A stretch of 9,286 bases of DNA. Origin: JBCCZC01 sp039188505 (GTDB lineage: Bacteria > Pseudomonadota > Gammaproteobacteria > Xanthomonadales > SZUA-38). A program made the position numbers and the translations under genes. The stretch covers positions 1-9,286 of the forward strand of contig JBCCZC010000219.1 of assembly GCA_039188505.1 (NCBI GenBank), read 5' to 3'. The notes beneath the pieces are model-generated. The model was not told the origin of the DNA. It did not search any database and saw nothing but the letters and a program-made list of their open reading frames with translations. Of the stretch, positions 1 through 6,560 are shown in pieces (position 1 is the stretch's first letter; each line of letters begins with the position of its first letter).

Positions 1-2346
1 CTGTTCGTCCTCCATCGGCTCGTAGGCAAACGCCTCAACTGGCGCCTCGGCGGAGCGGTGGCGGCGGTCGCAGGGGCCTTTGCCGTCGGACTCGTGATCG
101 TCCAGACCCAGGATCCGCGCCAGTGGAATCAGGCAGGCCCCGACAGCGGCGAGGCCTACTTCTTTCCGTCCCTTGCACGCACGGCCACGGGTGACTTCAT
201 TCCCGCCGAGAGCCTGATGAACGACGAGTACTGCGCCGAGTGCCATGGCGACACCCATGAGCAGTGGGCCCACAGCGTGCACCGCTTCGCCTCCTTCAAC
301 AATCCGGCCTACCTCTTCTCGGTGCGCAATACCCGCGCCTTCGCGCTCGAGCGTGACGGCAACGTCCAGGCCGCACGATTCTGCGCCGGCTGCCACGACC
401 TGGTGCCGTTCTTCAGCGGCGCCTTCGACGATCCCGACTTCGACGACGTGAACCATCCGACGTCCCAGGCGGGGATTACCTGCAGTGGCTGCCACGCGAT
501 CACCCACGTGAACAGCGTCCGCGGCAACGCCGACTACACGATCGAGGAGCCGCTCCACTACCCGTTCGCGTTCAGCGAATCCCCCGCCTTGCGTTGGGTC
601 AACCGGCTGCTGGTGAAGGCCAACCCCGCGTTCCATAAGCGGACCTTTCTCAAGCCCCTGCACCAGACGCCGGAATTCTGCGGGAGCTGCCACAAGGTGC
701 ACCTGCCGGAGGCGCTCAACGGCTACAAGTGGCTGCGCGGTCAGAACCACTACGACACCTATCACCTCAGCGGGGTCTCGGGCCACGGGATCACTTCGTT
801 CTACTATCCCCCGGCGGCGCAGGACAACTGCAACGGCTGCCACATGAAAGGCATGCCGTCCGAGGATTTTGGGGCCGAGATCGTCGACGGCGAATCGGTG
901 ATCAAGGGGCATCAGTTCCCCAGCGCCAACACGGCGATTCCCCATCTGCTGGGCATGCCGGAGTGGGTCAACGACGCCCAACGGGACATGCTCGAAGGGG
1001 CCCTGCGTGTCGACATCTTTGGGCTGCGTGCCGATGGCCGGATCGACGGTGAACTCTTGGCACCGCTGCGCCCGAGCCTTCCCGCGCTCGAGCCCGGCGG
1101 GCGCTACCGGGTCGAGGTCGTCCTCAGGACTCTCACGCTAGGTCATCCATTCACCCAGGGTACGGCGGATTCCAACGAGGTCTGGGTCGAATTCACGGCG
1201 AGCACCGCTGACGTTGTGTTCGCCGAGAGCGGCGCGCGCGATCCCGTCGACGGGGCCGTGGACCGCTGGGCGCACTTCGTGAACAGCTACGTGATCGACC
1301 GTGACGGTAATCGGATCGACCGCCGGAACGCCGAGGACATCGCGGTGGCGCTCTACAACAATCAGATCCCGCCCGGGGGGGCGGACGTGGTTCACTACGT
1401 CCTCGATGTCCCCGAGGACGCGGGAGCCACGATAACCCTCGAGGCGGCGCTCCACTACCGGAAGTTCGACACCACCTACCTGCGACTGTTCGAAGGCGAA
1501 ACCTTCGACGGCAATGACCTCCCCGTGACCACGATCGCCGCCGATCGCATCGTGCTGCCCGTCGCCGGTGCCGAGCCGGCCACCCCGGTGCAGGCACGGG
1601 AGGACATCCCCGAGTGGCAGCGCTGGAACGACTACGGCATCGGCCTCCTGCGCAAGCGTGGCGCCGGGCAGCTCCGACAGGCCGAGGAGGCGTTTGGGGC
1701 GGTGGAACGTGCGGGACGCGGCGATGGCCCCCTGAACCTCGCCCGGGTCTACCTCCGAGAGGGTCGACTCGAAGACGCCTCGACGGCACTCGGCCGGGCG
1801 GCGGCCGCGGAGCCTGCTGCCTATCCCTGGTCCGTGGCCTACTTCACGGCGCGGGTGAATGCCGAGAACGGCTTCTTCGACGAGGCGATCGAGGGCTTTC
1901 AGGCCCTGGTCGAGACGCGGTTCAACGAGGCACGCGAACGGGGCTTCGACTTCGGCCAGGATTATCGACTGTTGAACATGCTGGCCGAAACCCTGTACCA
2001 GCGTTCCCGCACGCGGCGTCCGGGCAGCGAGCAGGCGATCGGTGACCAGGAGCGGGCGCTAACCCTCTACGAGAGCGCCCTGAGCCTCGATCCGGAGAAT
2101 GCGACCGCGCACTACGGCGCCGCCCAGGTGCTGGCGGCCCTCGGGCGCGAGGAGGAGGCTGCGGCACGGCGGGCTGACTACGCGCGCTATCGGCCCGACG
2201 ACAACGCCCGGGACCGCGCCATCGCAGCGGCGCGGCGCAAGGACCCCGCGGCCGACCGCGCCGCCGACCCGGTCGTGCTCTACGAACTGCGGGCACCCCG
2301 GATGGATGCGACGCCGGTGGCTCGCGCGGCGATCCCGTCGCCATGA
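1..2346 (+). CDS. Pentahaem c-type cytochrome with C-terminal TPR region (5' partial)
   Basis: This is probably a membrane-anchored extracytoplasmic multihaem cytochrome that transfers electrons to an unknown partner. The frame is open to the left window edge, so the true start lies upstream; the GTG at 58 falls inside a hydrophobic helix and is unlikely to be the start. Counting the codon at nt 1 as residue 1, there are 781 visible residues. A transmembrane segment lies at about 14-36, followed by five CXXCH haem c motifs: CAECH 78, CAGCH 128, CSGCH 161, CGSCH 227 and CNGCH 277. A beta-rich region follows at about 355-500, and helical TPR-like repeats at about 538-750. Many extra histidines near the haems (for example HSVH, and NHYDTYH in the fourth-fifth haem interval) could be axial ligands. 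The haem part resembles the cytochrome c554-like superfamily; the exact family is inferred. Its TGA overlaps the next gene's ATG, so the two are probably co-translated. The substrate is unknown. Confidence 0.88.
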   Translation: MFVLHRLVGKRLNWRLGGAVAAVAGAFAVGLVIVQTQDPRQWNQAGPDSGEAYFFPSLARTATGDFIPAESLMNDEYCAECHGDTHEQWAHSVHRFASFNNPAYLFSVRNTRAFALERDGNVQAARFCAGCHDLVPFFSGAFDDPDFDDVNHPTSQAGITCSGCHAITHVNSVRGNADYTIEEPLHYPFAFSESPALRWVNRLLVKANPAFHKRTFLKPLHQTPEFCGSCHKVHLPEALNGYKWLRGQNHYDTYHLSGVSGHGITSFYYPPAAQDNCNGCHMKGMPSEDFGAEIVDGESVIKGHQFPSANTAIPHLLGMPEWVNDAQRDMLEGALRVDIFGLRADGRIDGELLAPLRPSLPALEPGGRYRVEVVLRTLTLGHPFTQGTADSNEVWVEFTASTADVVFAESGARDPVDGAVDRWAHFVNSYVIDRDGNRIDRRNAEDIAVALYNNQIPPGGADVVHYVLDVPEDAGATITLEAALHYRKFDTTYLRLFEGETFDGNDLPVTTIAADRIVLPVAGAEPATPVQAREDIPEWQRWNDYGIGLLRKRGAGQLRQAEEAFGAVERAGRGDGPLNLARVYLREGRLEDASTALGRAAAAEPAAYPWSVAYFTARVNAENGFFDEAIEGFQALVETRFNEARERGFDFGQDYRLLNMLAETLYQRSRTRRPGSEQAIGDQERALTLYESALSLDPENATAHYGAAQVLAALGREEEAAARRADYARYRPDDNARDRAIAAARRKDPAADRAADPVVLYELRAPRMDATPVARAAIPSP
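2343..2346 (+). promoter_or_regulatory. ATGA start/stop overlap
   Basis: The start ATG of the CRTAC1-like gene shares four bases with the TGA of the cytochrome gene. There is no strong Shine-Dalgarno in the last codons of the cytochrome gene, so restart of the terminating ribosome (translational coupling) is the likely way the second gene is translated. This supports a matched dosage of the two proteins. Confidence 0.75.
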
Positions 2347-4196
2347 GTGAGCAGCCGCGGCCCGACACCGGCGACGAGCAGCAGGACGACGCGATCATCG
2401 GTAAGGCGCTGCGCGGGTCGCTGCTGGTGCTCGCTGGCATCGCGGCCCTGGCAGCGGTCGCCTGGTTTGCCATCCTGCGTCAGGAGGATGACCCGGCGCC
2501 CGTCGAGGAGGCCGCACCGATTGCAGTGCGCGACGTCGAAGCCGTAGTCGAGCGCGAGGCCCCGGCCCTGCCCTTCACGGACGTCACGGCGGCTGCCGGT
2601 ATCGACTTCGTCCATCGCAACGGCGCCTACGGCGAACGCCTGCTGCCGGAAACCATGGGCGGCGGCGTCGCCTTCTTCGATTTCGACGCCGACGGCGACA
2701 TGGACCTCGCCTTCGTCGACTCGGGCGCGTGGCCATGGCGTGGCGGCGGCGCCTTCGCCGGGCGCCTCGTCCTGTACCTCAACGACGGGACTGGCAACTT
2801 CGCCGCAGCGCCCGCGGGCACCGTGCCGGAGCTGTTGCCGCACTACGGGATGGGCATCGCCGTGGCCGATGTCGACGGTGATGGTTGGACCGACGTCTTC
2901 GTGACCGGCGCGGGCCCGAACGTCCTGCTGCGCAATGACCGCGGGCGCCGCCTGGTCGATGGCACGGTCGACGCGGGCGTGGCGGGCGGCGCCGAGGACT
3001 GGAGCACCAGTGCGGCATTCCTCGACCACGACCGGGACGGTGATCTCGATCTCTTCGTGACCAACTATGTCACCTGGTCCCGGGACATCGACATCGAGGT
3101 CGATTACCGCCTCACCGGAATCGGTCGCGCCTACGGGCCACCGACCAACTACGCAGGCACCCTCTCGCGCCTGTATGTCAACGACGGCTCCGGCCGCTTT
3201 GACGACGTCACGGATGCAGCCGGTATCGCGATCCTCAACCCGGCCACGGGCGCTCCGGCCGGCAAGGGGCTGGCGGTCCTGCCCGCCGACTTTGACGGGG
3301 ATGGCTGGATCGACCTTGCGGTGGCCAACGACACGGTTCAGAACTTTCTTTTCCTCAATCAGCAGGACGGCACCTTCGTCGAGGCGGGGGCATTGACCGG
3401 CGTGGCCTTCGACAACTCGGGCAGTGCGACGGGTGCGATGGGCATCGACGCCCTGCGCTTCGGCGATTCCGGCGAGACCGGCATCGCCATCGACAACTTC
3501 GCGAACGAGATGACCTCCTTCTACGTGGCGCCTCCCGGCGACACCCTGTTCAGCGACCTGTCCGTCGCGACGGGCGTCGGACCGGATAGCCGCCAGGCTC
3601 TGAGCTTCGGGTTGTTCTTCTTCGACGTGGACCTCGACGGGCGACTCGACCTGCTGCAGACGAACGGCCATGTCGAGGACGAGATCAACGTCGTGCAGCC
3701 CAGCCAGAACCATGCGCAGTCAACGCAGCTCTTCTGGCAGTGCGGCCTCGACTGCGCCCGCCGCTTTCTCCGCGTGCCCGAGAGCGGGCTGGGGGATCTG
3801 CCGCAGCCGGTGGTGGGTCGCGGCGCGGCCTATGCCGACATCGACGCTGACGGTGATCTCGACGTGGTGCTGACCCAGGTGGCCCGGCCGCCCTTGCTGC
3901 TGCGGAATGACCAGACCACGGGACACGCCTGGCTGCGGGTGGCGCTGCGCGGTGACGCTGCCAACCCCCGTGGCATCGGTGCCGAGCTTACCCTGACGAC
4001 CACGCAGGGCGTGCAGCACCGCACGATCATGCCGACCCGCAGCTACCTCTCGCAGGTCGAGCCGGTCGCGACCTTCGGCCTGGCCGCAGGAATCGCGGCG
4101 GAGTCATTGCAGGTCCGCTGGCCCGACGGCACGCTGCAGGAGACGGCCGGCCCGATCGGTCGAAACGAGGTCGTGGTCATTGAGAAACCGTTATAA
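2343..4196 (+). CDS. CRTAC1-like FG-GAP/VCBS protein with ASPIC/UnbV domain
   Basis: This 617-residue protein is a predicted beta-propeller anchored by an N-terminal helix (about 24-46, flanked by charged residues) with the bulk outside the cytoplasmic membrane. The family opening LPFTDVTAAAGIDF is at 76-89. Six calcium-binding DxDxDGxxD loops follow: DFDADGDMD 113, DVDGDGWTD 176, DHDRDGDLD 228, DFDGDGWID 316, DVDLDGRLD 428 and DIDADGDLD 499. The C-terminal region (about 540-612, with RGIGAEL, SYLSQ and VRWPDG) is a typical ASPIC/UnbV domain. The only two cysteines form CGLDC at 467-471, where relatives usually have a plain blade linker. The ATG overlaps the stop of the cytochrome gene, which implies shared transcription and translational coupling. 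Family members often sit next to TPR or cytochrome genes. Their biochemical role is not established, so no enzymatic function is assigned. Confidence 0.9.
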   Translation: MSEQPRPDTGDEQQDDAIIGKALRGSLLVLAGIAALAAVAWFAILRQEDDPAPVEEAAPIAVRDVEAVVEREAPALPFTDVTAAAGIDFVHRNGAYGERLLPETMGGGVAFFDFDADGDMDLAFVDSGAWPWRGGGAFAGRLVLYLNDGTGNFAAAPAGTVPELLPHYGMGIAVADVDGDGWTDVFVTGAGPNVLLRNDRGRRLVDGTVDAGVAGGAEDWSTSAAFLDHDRDGDLDLFVTNYVTWSRDIDIEVDYRLTGIGRAYGPPTNYAGTLSRLYVNDGSGRFDDVTDAAGIAILNPATGAPAGKGLAVLPADFDGDGWIDLAVANDTVQNFLFLNQQDGTFVEAGALTGVAFDNSGSATGAMGIDALRFGDSGETGIAIDNFANEMTSFYVAPPGDTLFSDLSVATGVGPDSRQALSFGLFFFDVDLDGRLDLLQTNGHVEDEINVVQPSQNHAQSTQLFWQCGLDCARRFLRVPESGLGDLPQPVVGRGAAYADIDADGDLDVVLTQVARPPLLLRNDQTTGHAWLRVALRGDAANPRGIGAELTLTTTQGVQHRTIMPTRSYLSQVEPVATFGLAAGIAAESLQVRWPDGTLQETAGPIGRNEVVVIEKPL

Positions 4197-4227
4197 ATCA
4201 GAATTTTTGAATTTCTTTTTCAGGTAA
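4192..4227 (+). promoter_or_regulatory. AT-rich intergenic patch and ribosome binding site before the SDR gene
   Basis: The 34-nt gap is strikingly AT-rich against its G+C-rich surroundings. A TATAAA that could serve as a -10 box begins at 4192, overlapping the stop codon of the upstream gene, but no good -35 box is found 16-18 nt upstream. AGG at 4222-4224 (within CAGGTAAG) lies 6 nt before the ATG at 4231 and is a credible Shine-Dalgarno. The T-tracts have no adjacent hairpin, so I do not call a terminator. The promoter part is tentative; the ribosome binding site is the stronger call. Confidence 0.4.
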
Positions 4228-4230
4228 GTT

Positions 4231-4977
4231 ATGAGACGTACGATTCTGATCACCGGCGCCAGTTCTGGCATCGGACGGGGTATGGCCCGCGAGTTTGCCG
4301 CCCGCGGCCGACATCTCGCGCTCTGCGCCCGACGCACCGACCGCCTGGAGGAACTACGGGACGAACTGCTGGCCCGCTACCCGGCGATCCAGATCGAGGT
4401 ACGCGCGCTCGATGTCAACGATCACGACCGAGTTTTCGAGGTGTTTCGCGCCTTTCAGCGGGACTTTGGCCAGATCGATCGGATCCTCGTCAACGCAGGC
4501 ATGGGCAAGGGCGCCTCGCTGGGCACCGGCTACTTCCACGCCAATCGCCAGACTGCCGAAACCAACTTCGTTGCGGCGCTTGCCCAATGCGAAGCCGCCC
4601 TCGAGATCTTCCGTGAACAGGAAGACGGACACCTGGTGATGGTCTCTTCCATGAGCGCCATGCGCGGCATGCGCGGAGCCATGACCACCTACGCCGCCAC
4701 CAAGGCGGGCGTCTCGGCGCTGGCCGAGGGCATCCGCGCGGACCTCACGGGTTCGCCGATCCAGGTCACGACGCTCCATCCCGGCTTCATCCGCTCGGAG
4801 CTCAACGAAAAGGTGAAGAACACGCCTTTCATGGTCGATACGGAAACCGGCTGCCGTGCCCTGGTGAAGGCGATCGAGCGCGAACCGGCTAAGGCCAGCG
4901 TCCCCTGGTGGCCCTGGGCGCCCATGGGCGTTCTCATGCGCAACCTCCCGCTTTCCTGGGTCACCCGGATGGGCTGA
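4231..4977 (+). CDS. Short-chain dehydrogenase/reductase (classical SDR)
   Basis: This is an NAD(P)(H)-dependent oxidoreductase of 248 residues, the usual length for a classical SDR. The Rossmann cofactor motif TGASSGIG is at 8-15, the DV of the adenine-binding region at 61-62, and NAG at 88-90. The active-site Asn is 112, the Ser is 140 (or 142), and Tyr154 and Lys158 form YxxxK; the PG motif is at 184-185. The ARR at 33-35 after the second strand favours NADP(H) over NAD(H) by general family rules. The C-terminus from about 225 is rich in Trp, Pro, Leu and Met and may lie against the membrane. The ATG has a good AGG six bases upstream. The DUF4442 gene follows after 3 nt, suggesting an operon and an acyl or lipid substrate. 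The substrate itself cannot be read from the sequence. Confidence 0.93.
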   Translation: MRRTILITGASSGIGRGMAREFAARGRHLALCARRTDRLEELRDELLARYPAIQIEVRALDVNDHDRVFEVFRAFQRDFGQIDRILVNAGMGKGASLGTGYFHANRQTAETNFVAALAQCEAALEIFREQEDGHLVMVSSMSAMRGMRGAMTTYAATKAGVSALAEGIRADLTGSPIQVTTLHPGFIRSELNEKVKNTPFMVDTETGCRALVKAIEREPAKASVPWWPWAPMGVLMRNLPLSWVTRMG

Positions 4978-4980
4978 CCC

Positions 4981-5448
4981 ATGGACGTCGGTGAGCGCCT
5001 GAGGCGCGTCTACCGCTGGCCGGCGGGTCCCTGGCTCGTGGCCCGGGCCATTGCCTTCACGGCGCCCTACTCCGCCTCGATCCGGCCGCGGATCATCGAA
5101 CTGAGCGACGGCGTTGCCCGCGTCGCCCTCGCGGATCGCCGCTCGGTCCGCAACCACCTCGCGAGCATTCACGCCTGTGCGCTGGCGACGCTCACGGAGA
5201 CGACGGTCGGGCTCTCGGTCCTCTTCACACTGCCGCCTGAGGTCCGGGGAATCGCGACGGAGCTGGAGATGAGCTATCGACGGAAGGCGCGCGGAACCAT
5301 CACCGCCAGCTGCCGGTGGAAGCTGCCGCAGCTGTCGCCATCTGCCGACCTCGACATCCCGGTGGCGCTCGATGACGCCGACGGCCAGCGGGTCGCCGAC
5401 GGCCGGGTCCGGTTCCGGTTCTCGGCCAAGCCGGCGCGCCGGCCCTGA
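4981..5448 (+). CDS. DUF4442 hotdog-fold protein, PaaI thioesterase-like
   Basis: This 155-residue protein is probably cytoplasmic. The segment NHLASIHACALATLTE at 58-73 is the hallmark of DUF4442, a hotdog-fold family related to PaaI-type acyl-CoA thioesterases. It corresponds to the long central helix and the preceding loop, where thioesterase active sites usually lie. The later beta strands (about 92-148, including SYRRKARG) fit the rest of a single hotdog domain. The ATG is 3 nt after the SDR stop with only a weak Shine-Dalgarno (GGATGGG), so it is likely translated by coupling to the SDR. Thioesterase activity is possible but not shown; many DUF4442 members have no assigned reaction. It ends 52 nt from the convergent nhaR gene. 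Confidence 0.85.
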   Translation: MDVGERLRRVYRWPAGPWLVARAIAFTAPYSASIRPRIIELSDGVARVALADRRSVRNHLASIHACALATLTETTVGLSVLFTLPPEVRGIATELEMSYRRKARGTITASCRWKLPQLSPSADLDIPVALDDADGQRVADGRVRFRFSAKPARRP

Positions 5449-5500
5449 GGAGGTCCGGGGGCGACGAGGCGTGGTATGCCCTAACCGGGTCAGCCGCTCC
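5449..5500. other. Short convergent intergenic gap without a clear terminator
   Basis: The 52 nt separate the 3' ends of the DUF4442 gene and nhaR. Only a weak GGC/GCC pairing around 5468-5480 is visible, and there is no T-run on either strand. I see no convincing intrinsic terminator, so Rho-dependent ending or overlapping convergent transcripts are likely. Confidence 0.4.
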
Positions 5501-6406
5501 CTAATCCGTTGCGCCCAGGTGGGCGCGGGCCGCTTCCGTGACCTGGCGAACGGCCGGGTGCTTGAGCTTCCGCTCCGGCGAAATGGCATAGAAGGTCTCG
5601 CGGACCGACTCGATGTCGCCGATGCGCTTGGCGTCGTACATGGATTCGACCTCGGTTGCGATCGCGGTCGGGGCCGGAAACAGGCCCACGCCGGCTTCGC
5701 CGAACGCCTTCAGGAGCGCGCTGTCGTCGAACTCTGCGAGGATGCGGGGTGAGATCTGGATCTGTTCGAACCAGTCGTCGAGGCTGCGGCGCAGCGAACT
5801 GGAGTTGTGCGGCAGCAGAAACGGCGCATCGTGAAGGGATCGGGGAAAATCTGCCGCGTAGGGGCCCGCGATCCGGGTGTGGGCGAAGATCGACACGGCG
5901 CTCCGGCCCAGCGTGTGGTTGTAGGCCTTGACGTTGAGACCGGTGGGTACCTGGCGGTCCGACAGGAGCAGGTCGAGCCGGTGGACGGCGAGATCGCCGA
6001 GCAGCTGGTCGAGGCTGCCTTCGGTGCACACGATCCGCAGGGAACCGGCCGCGTCGATCGCCGGCTGCAGGATGCGACACGCGATCAGCTTCGGAATCGA
6101 GTTCACGATGCCAACGTTGAGCGTAGAAGGGACGCCGGTCTGGTTGCTGCGAATCCGCTGGGAAAGCTCGGTGCCGAGCGCGAAGATCTCGTCCGCGTAC
6201 TGATTGACGACCTGCCCCACCTCGGTGAGCGTGAGGCCGCGACCGACACGGTGGAACAGCGGTTCGCCGACGGACTCCTCGAGAAGCTTCAGCTGACCGC
6301 TGATCGTCTGGGGCGTGAGGTGCAGCGACTTGGCGGCGCCAGCAATGCTCCCCTCGCGAGCGATGGTCCAGAAATACAGCAGATGATGGTAGTTCAGATG
6401 GCGCAA
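5501..6406 (-). CDS. nhaR: LysR-type regulator NhaR
   Basis: This is a DNA-binding regulator of 301 residues, the same length as E. coli NhaR, where it activates the sodium/proton antiporter gene nhaA in response to Na+. The N-terminus LNYHHLLYFWTIAREGSI and the helix-turn-helix LTPQTISGQLKLLEE (30-44) match NhaR closely, from memory. So do FHRVGRGLTL (51-60), EFDDSALLKAFG in the effector domain and the HPAVRQV tail. The DNA-binding domain spans about 4-63 and the ligand domain about 92-295. I choose the TTG at 6404-6406 because the homology begins there and GAGGGGAG sits 6 nt upstream. The frame is open further up to an ATG at 6553, but that 49-residue extension resembles nothing in the family. 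No nhaA is seen in the window, so the target gene is elsewhere or different. Confidence 0.9.
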   Translation of the reverse strand: MRHLNYHHLLYFWTIAREGSIAGAAKSLHLTPQTISGQLKLLEESVGEPLFHRVGRGLTLTEVGQVVNQYADEIFALGTELSQRIRSNQTGVPSTLNVGIVNSIPKLIACRILQPAIDAAGSLRIVCTEGSLDQLLGDLAVHRLDLLLSDRQVPTGLNVKAYNHTLGRSAVSIFAHTRIAGPYAADFPRSLHDAPFLLPHNSSSLRRSLDDWFEQIQISPRILAEFDDSALLKAFGEAGVGLFPAPTAIATEVESMYDAKRIGDIESVRETFYAISPERKLKHPAVRQVTEAARAHLGATD

Positions 6407-6412
6407 GGCGCT

Positions 6413-6420
6413 CTCCCCTC
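6413..6420 (-). promoter_or_regulatory. Ribosome binding site that fixes the nhaR TTG start
   Basis: On the - strand GAGGGGAG is followed by the 6-nt spacer AGCGCC and then TTG. It is a strong Shine-Dalgarno at ideal distance and no ATG or GTG competes near it, which decides the start. Confidence 0.75.
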
Positions 6421-6433
6421 GTCGTTTCGGCAA

Positions 6434-6452
6434 GCGGCCGGATTCTGGCCGC
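6434..6452 (-). promoter_or_regulatory. Inverted repeat in the nhaR leader region
   Basis: Arms GCGGCC and GGCCGC are perfect; adding one wobble and one further pair gives an 8-bp stem around a 3-nt loop. It lies 28 nt upstream of the nhaR TTG. No T-run follows on the - strand, so it is not a standard terminator of the upstream gene. It could be an operator for NhaR autoregulation or an mRNA leader hairpin. It is clear as a structure, uncertain as a function. Confidence 0.4.
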
Positions 6453-6501
6453 GGAGACTGCCAGAAGCGAGATGAAGAAAAGTCGAAAAAGCCGAACTGA
6501 G

Positions 6502-6519
6502 TCAGCTGATCATTCGAAT
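6502..6519 (-). promoter_or_regulatory. Cluster of palindromes upstream of nhaR
   Basis: Three short palindromes are packed together: TCAGCTGA at 6502-6509, TGATCA at 6507-6512 and ATTCGAAT at 6512-6519. They lie 96-113 nt upstream of the nhaR start and downstream of the FG-GAP gene's stop. That is a plausible place for a LysR-type operator. A run reading CTTTTTC on the - strand follows at 6485-6491 and could instead belong to a weak terminator. I found no convincing -35/-10 pair. Confidence 0.3.
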
Positions 6520-6560
6520 CGACCGCGGGGCCAGCAGCATGCCGACCCCACACCGTGCTG

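Noticed and set aside
58..60. GTG as the start of the cytochrome gene
   Set aside because: The frame stays open to nt 1 and the GTG is inside the hydrophobic segment; starting there would remove the positively charged flank (GKRLNWR) that normally precedes such a helix.
2280..3713. 477-residue open frame on the - strand
   Set aside because: It lies opposite the cytochrome 3' end and the CRTAC1-like gene, whose family motifs are unmistakable. Long antisense frames are expected in DNA this GC-rich.
4354..5589. 411-residue open frame on the - strand
   Set aside because: It is antisense to the SDR and DUF4442 genes, is Arg/Gly-rich with no recognisable domain, and runs into the end of nhaR.
5807..6475. 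222-residue open frame on the + strand
   Set aside because: It is antisense to nhaR, which has full-length family similarity, and shows no domain of its own.
6407..6553. N-terminal extension of nhaR from the ATG at 6553
   Set aside because: The extra 49 residues have no family counterpart, span the palindromic intergenic region, and lie upstream of a much better Shine-Dalgarno/TTG pair.
6535..6560. CAGCA/TGCTG hairpin after the FG-GAP stop as a terminator
   Set aside because: It has only five pairs around a 16-nt loop and no T-run follows directly.
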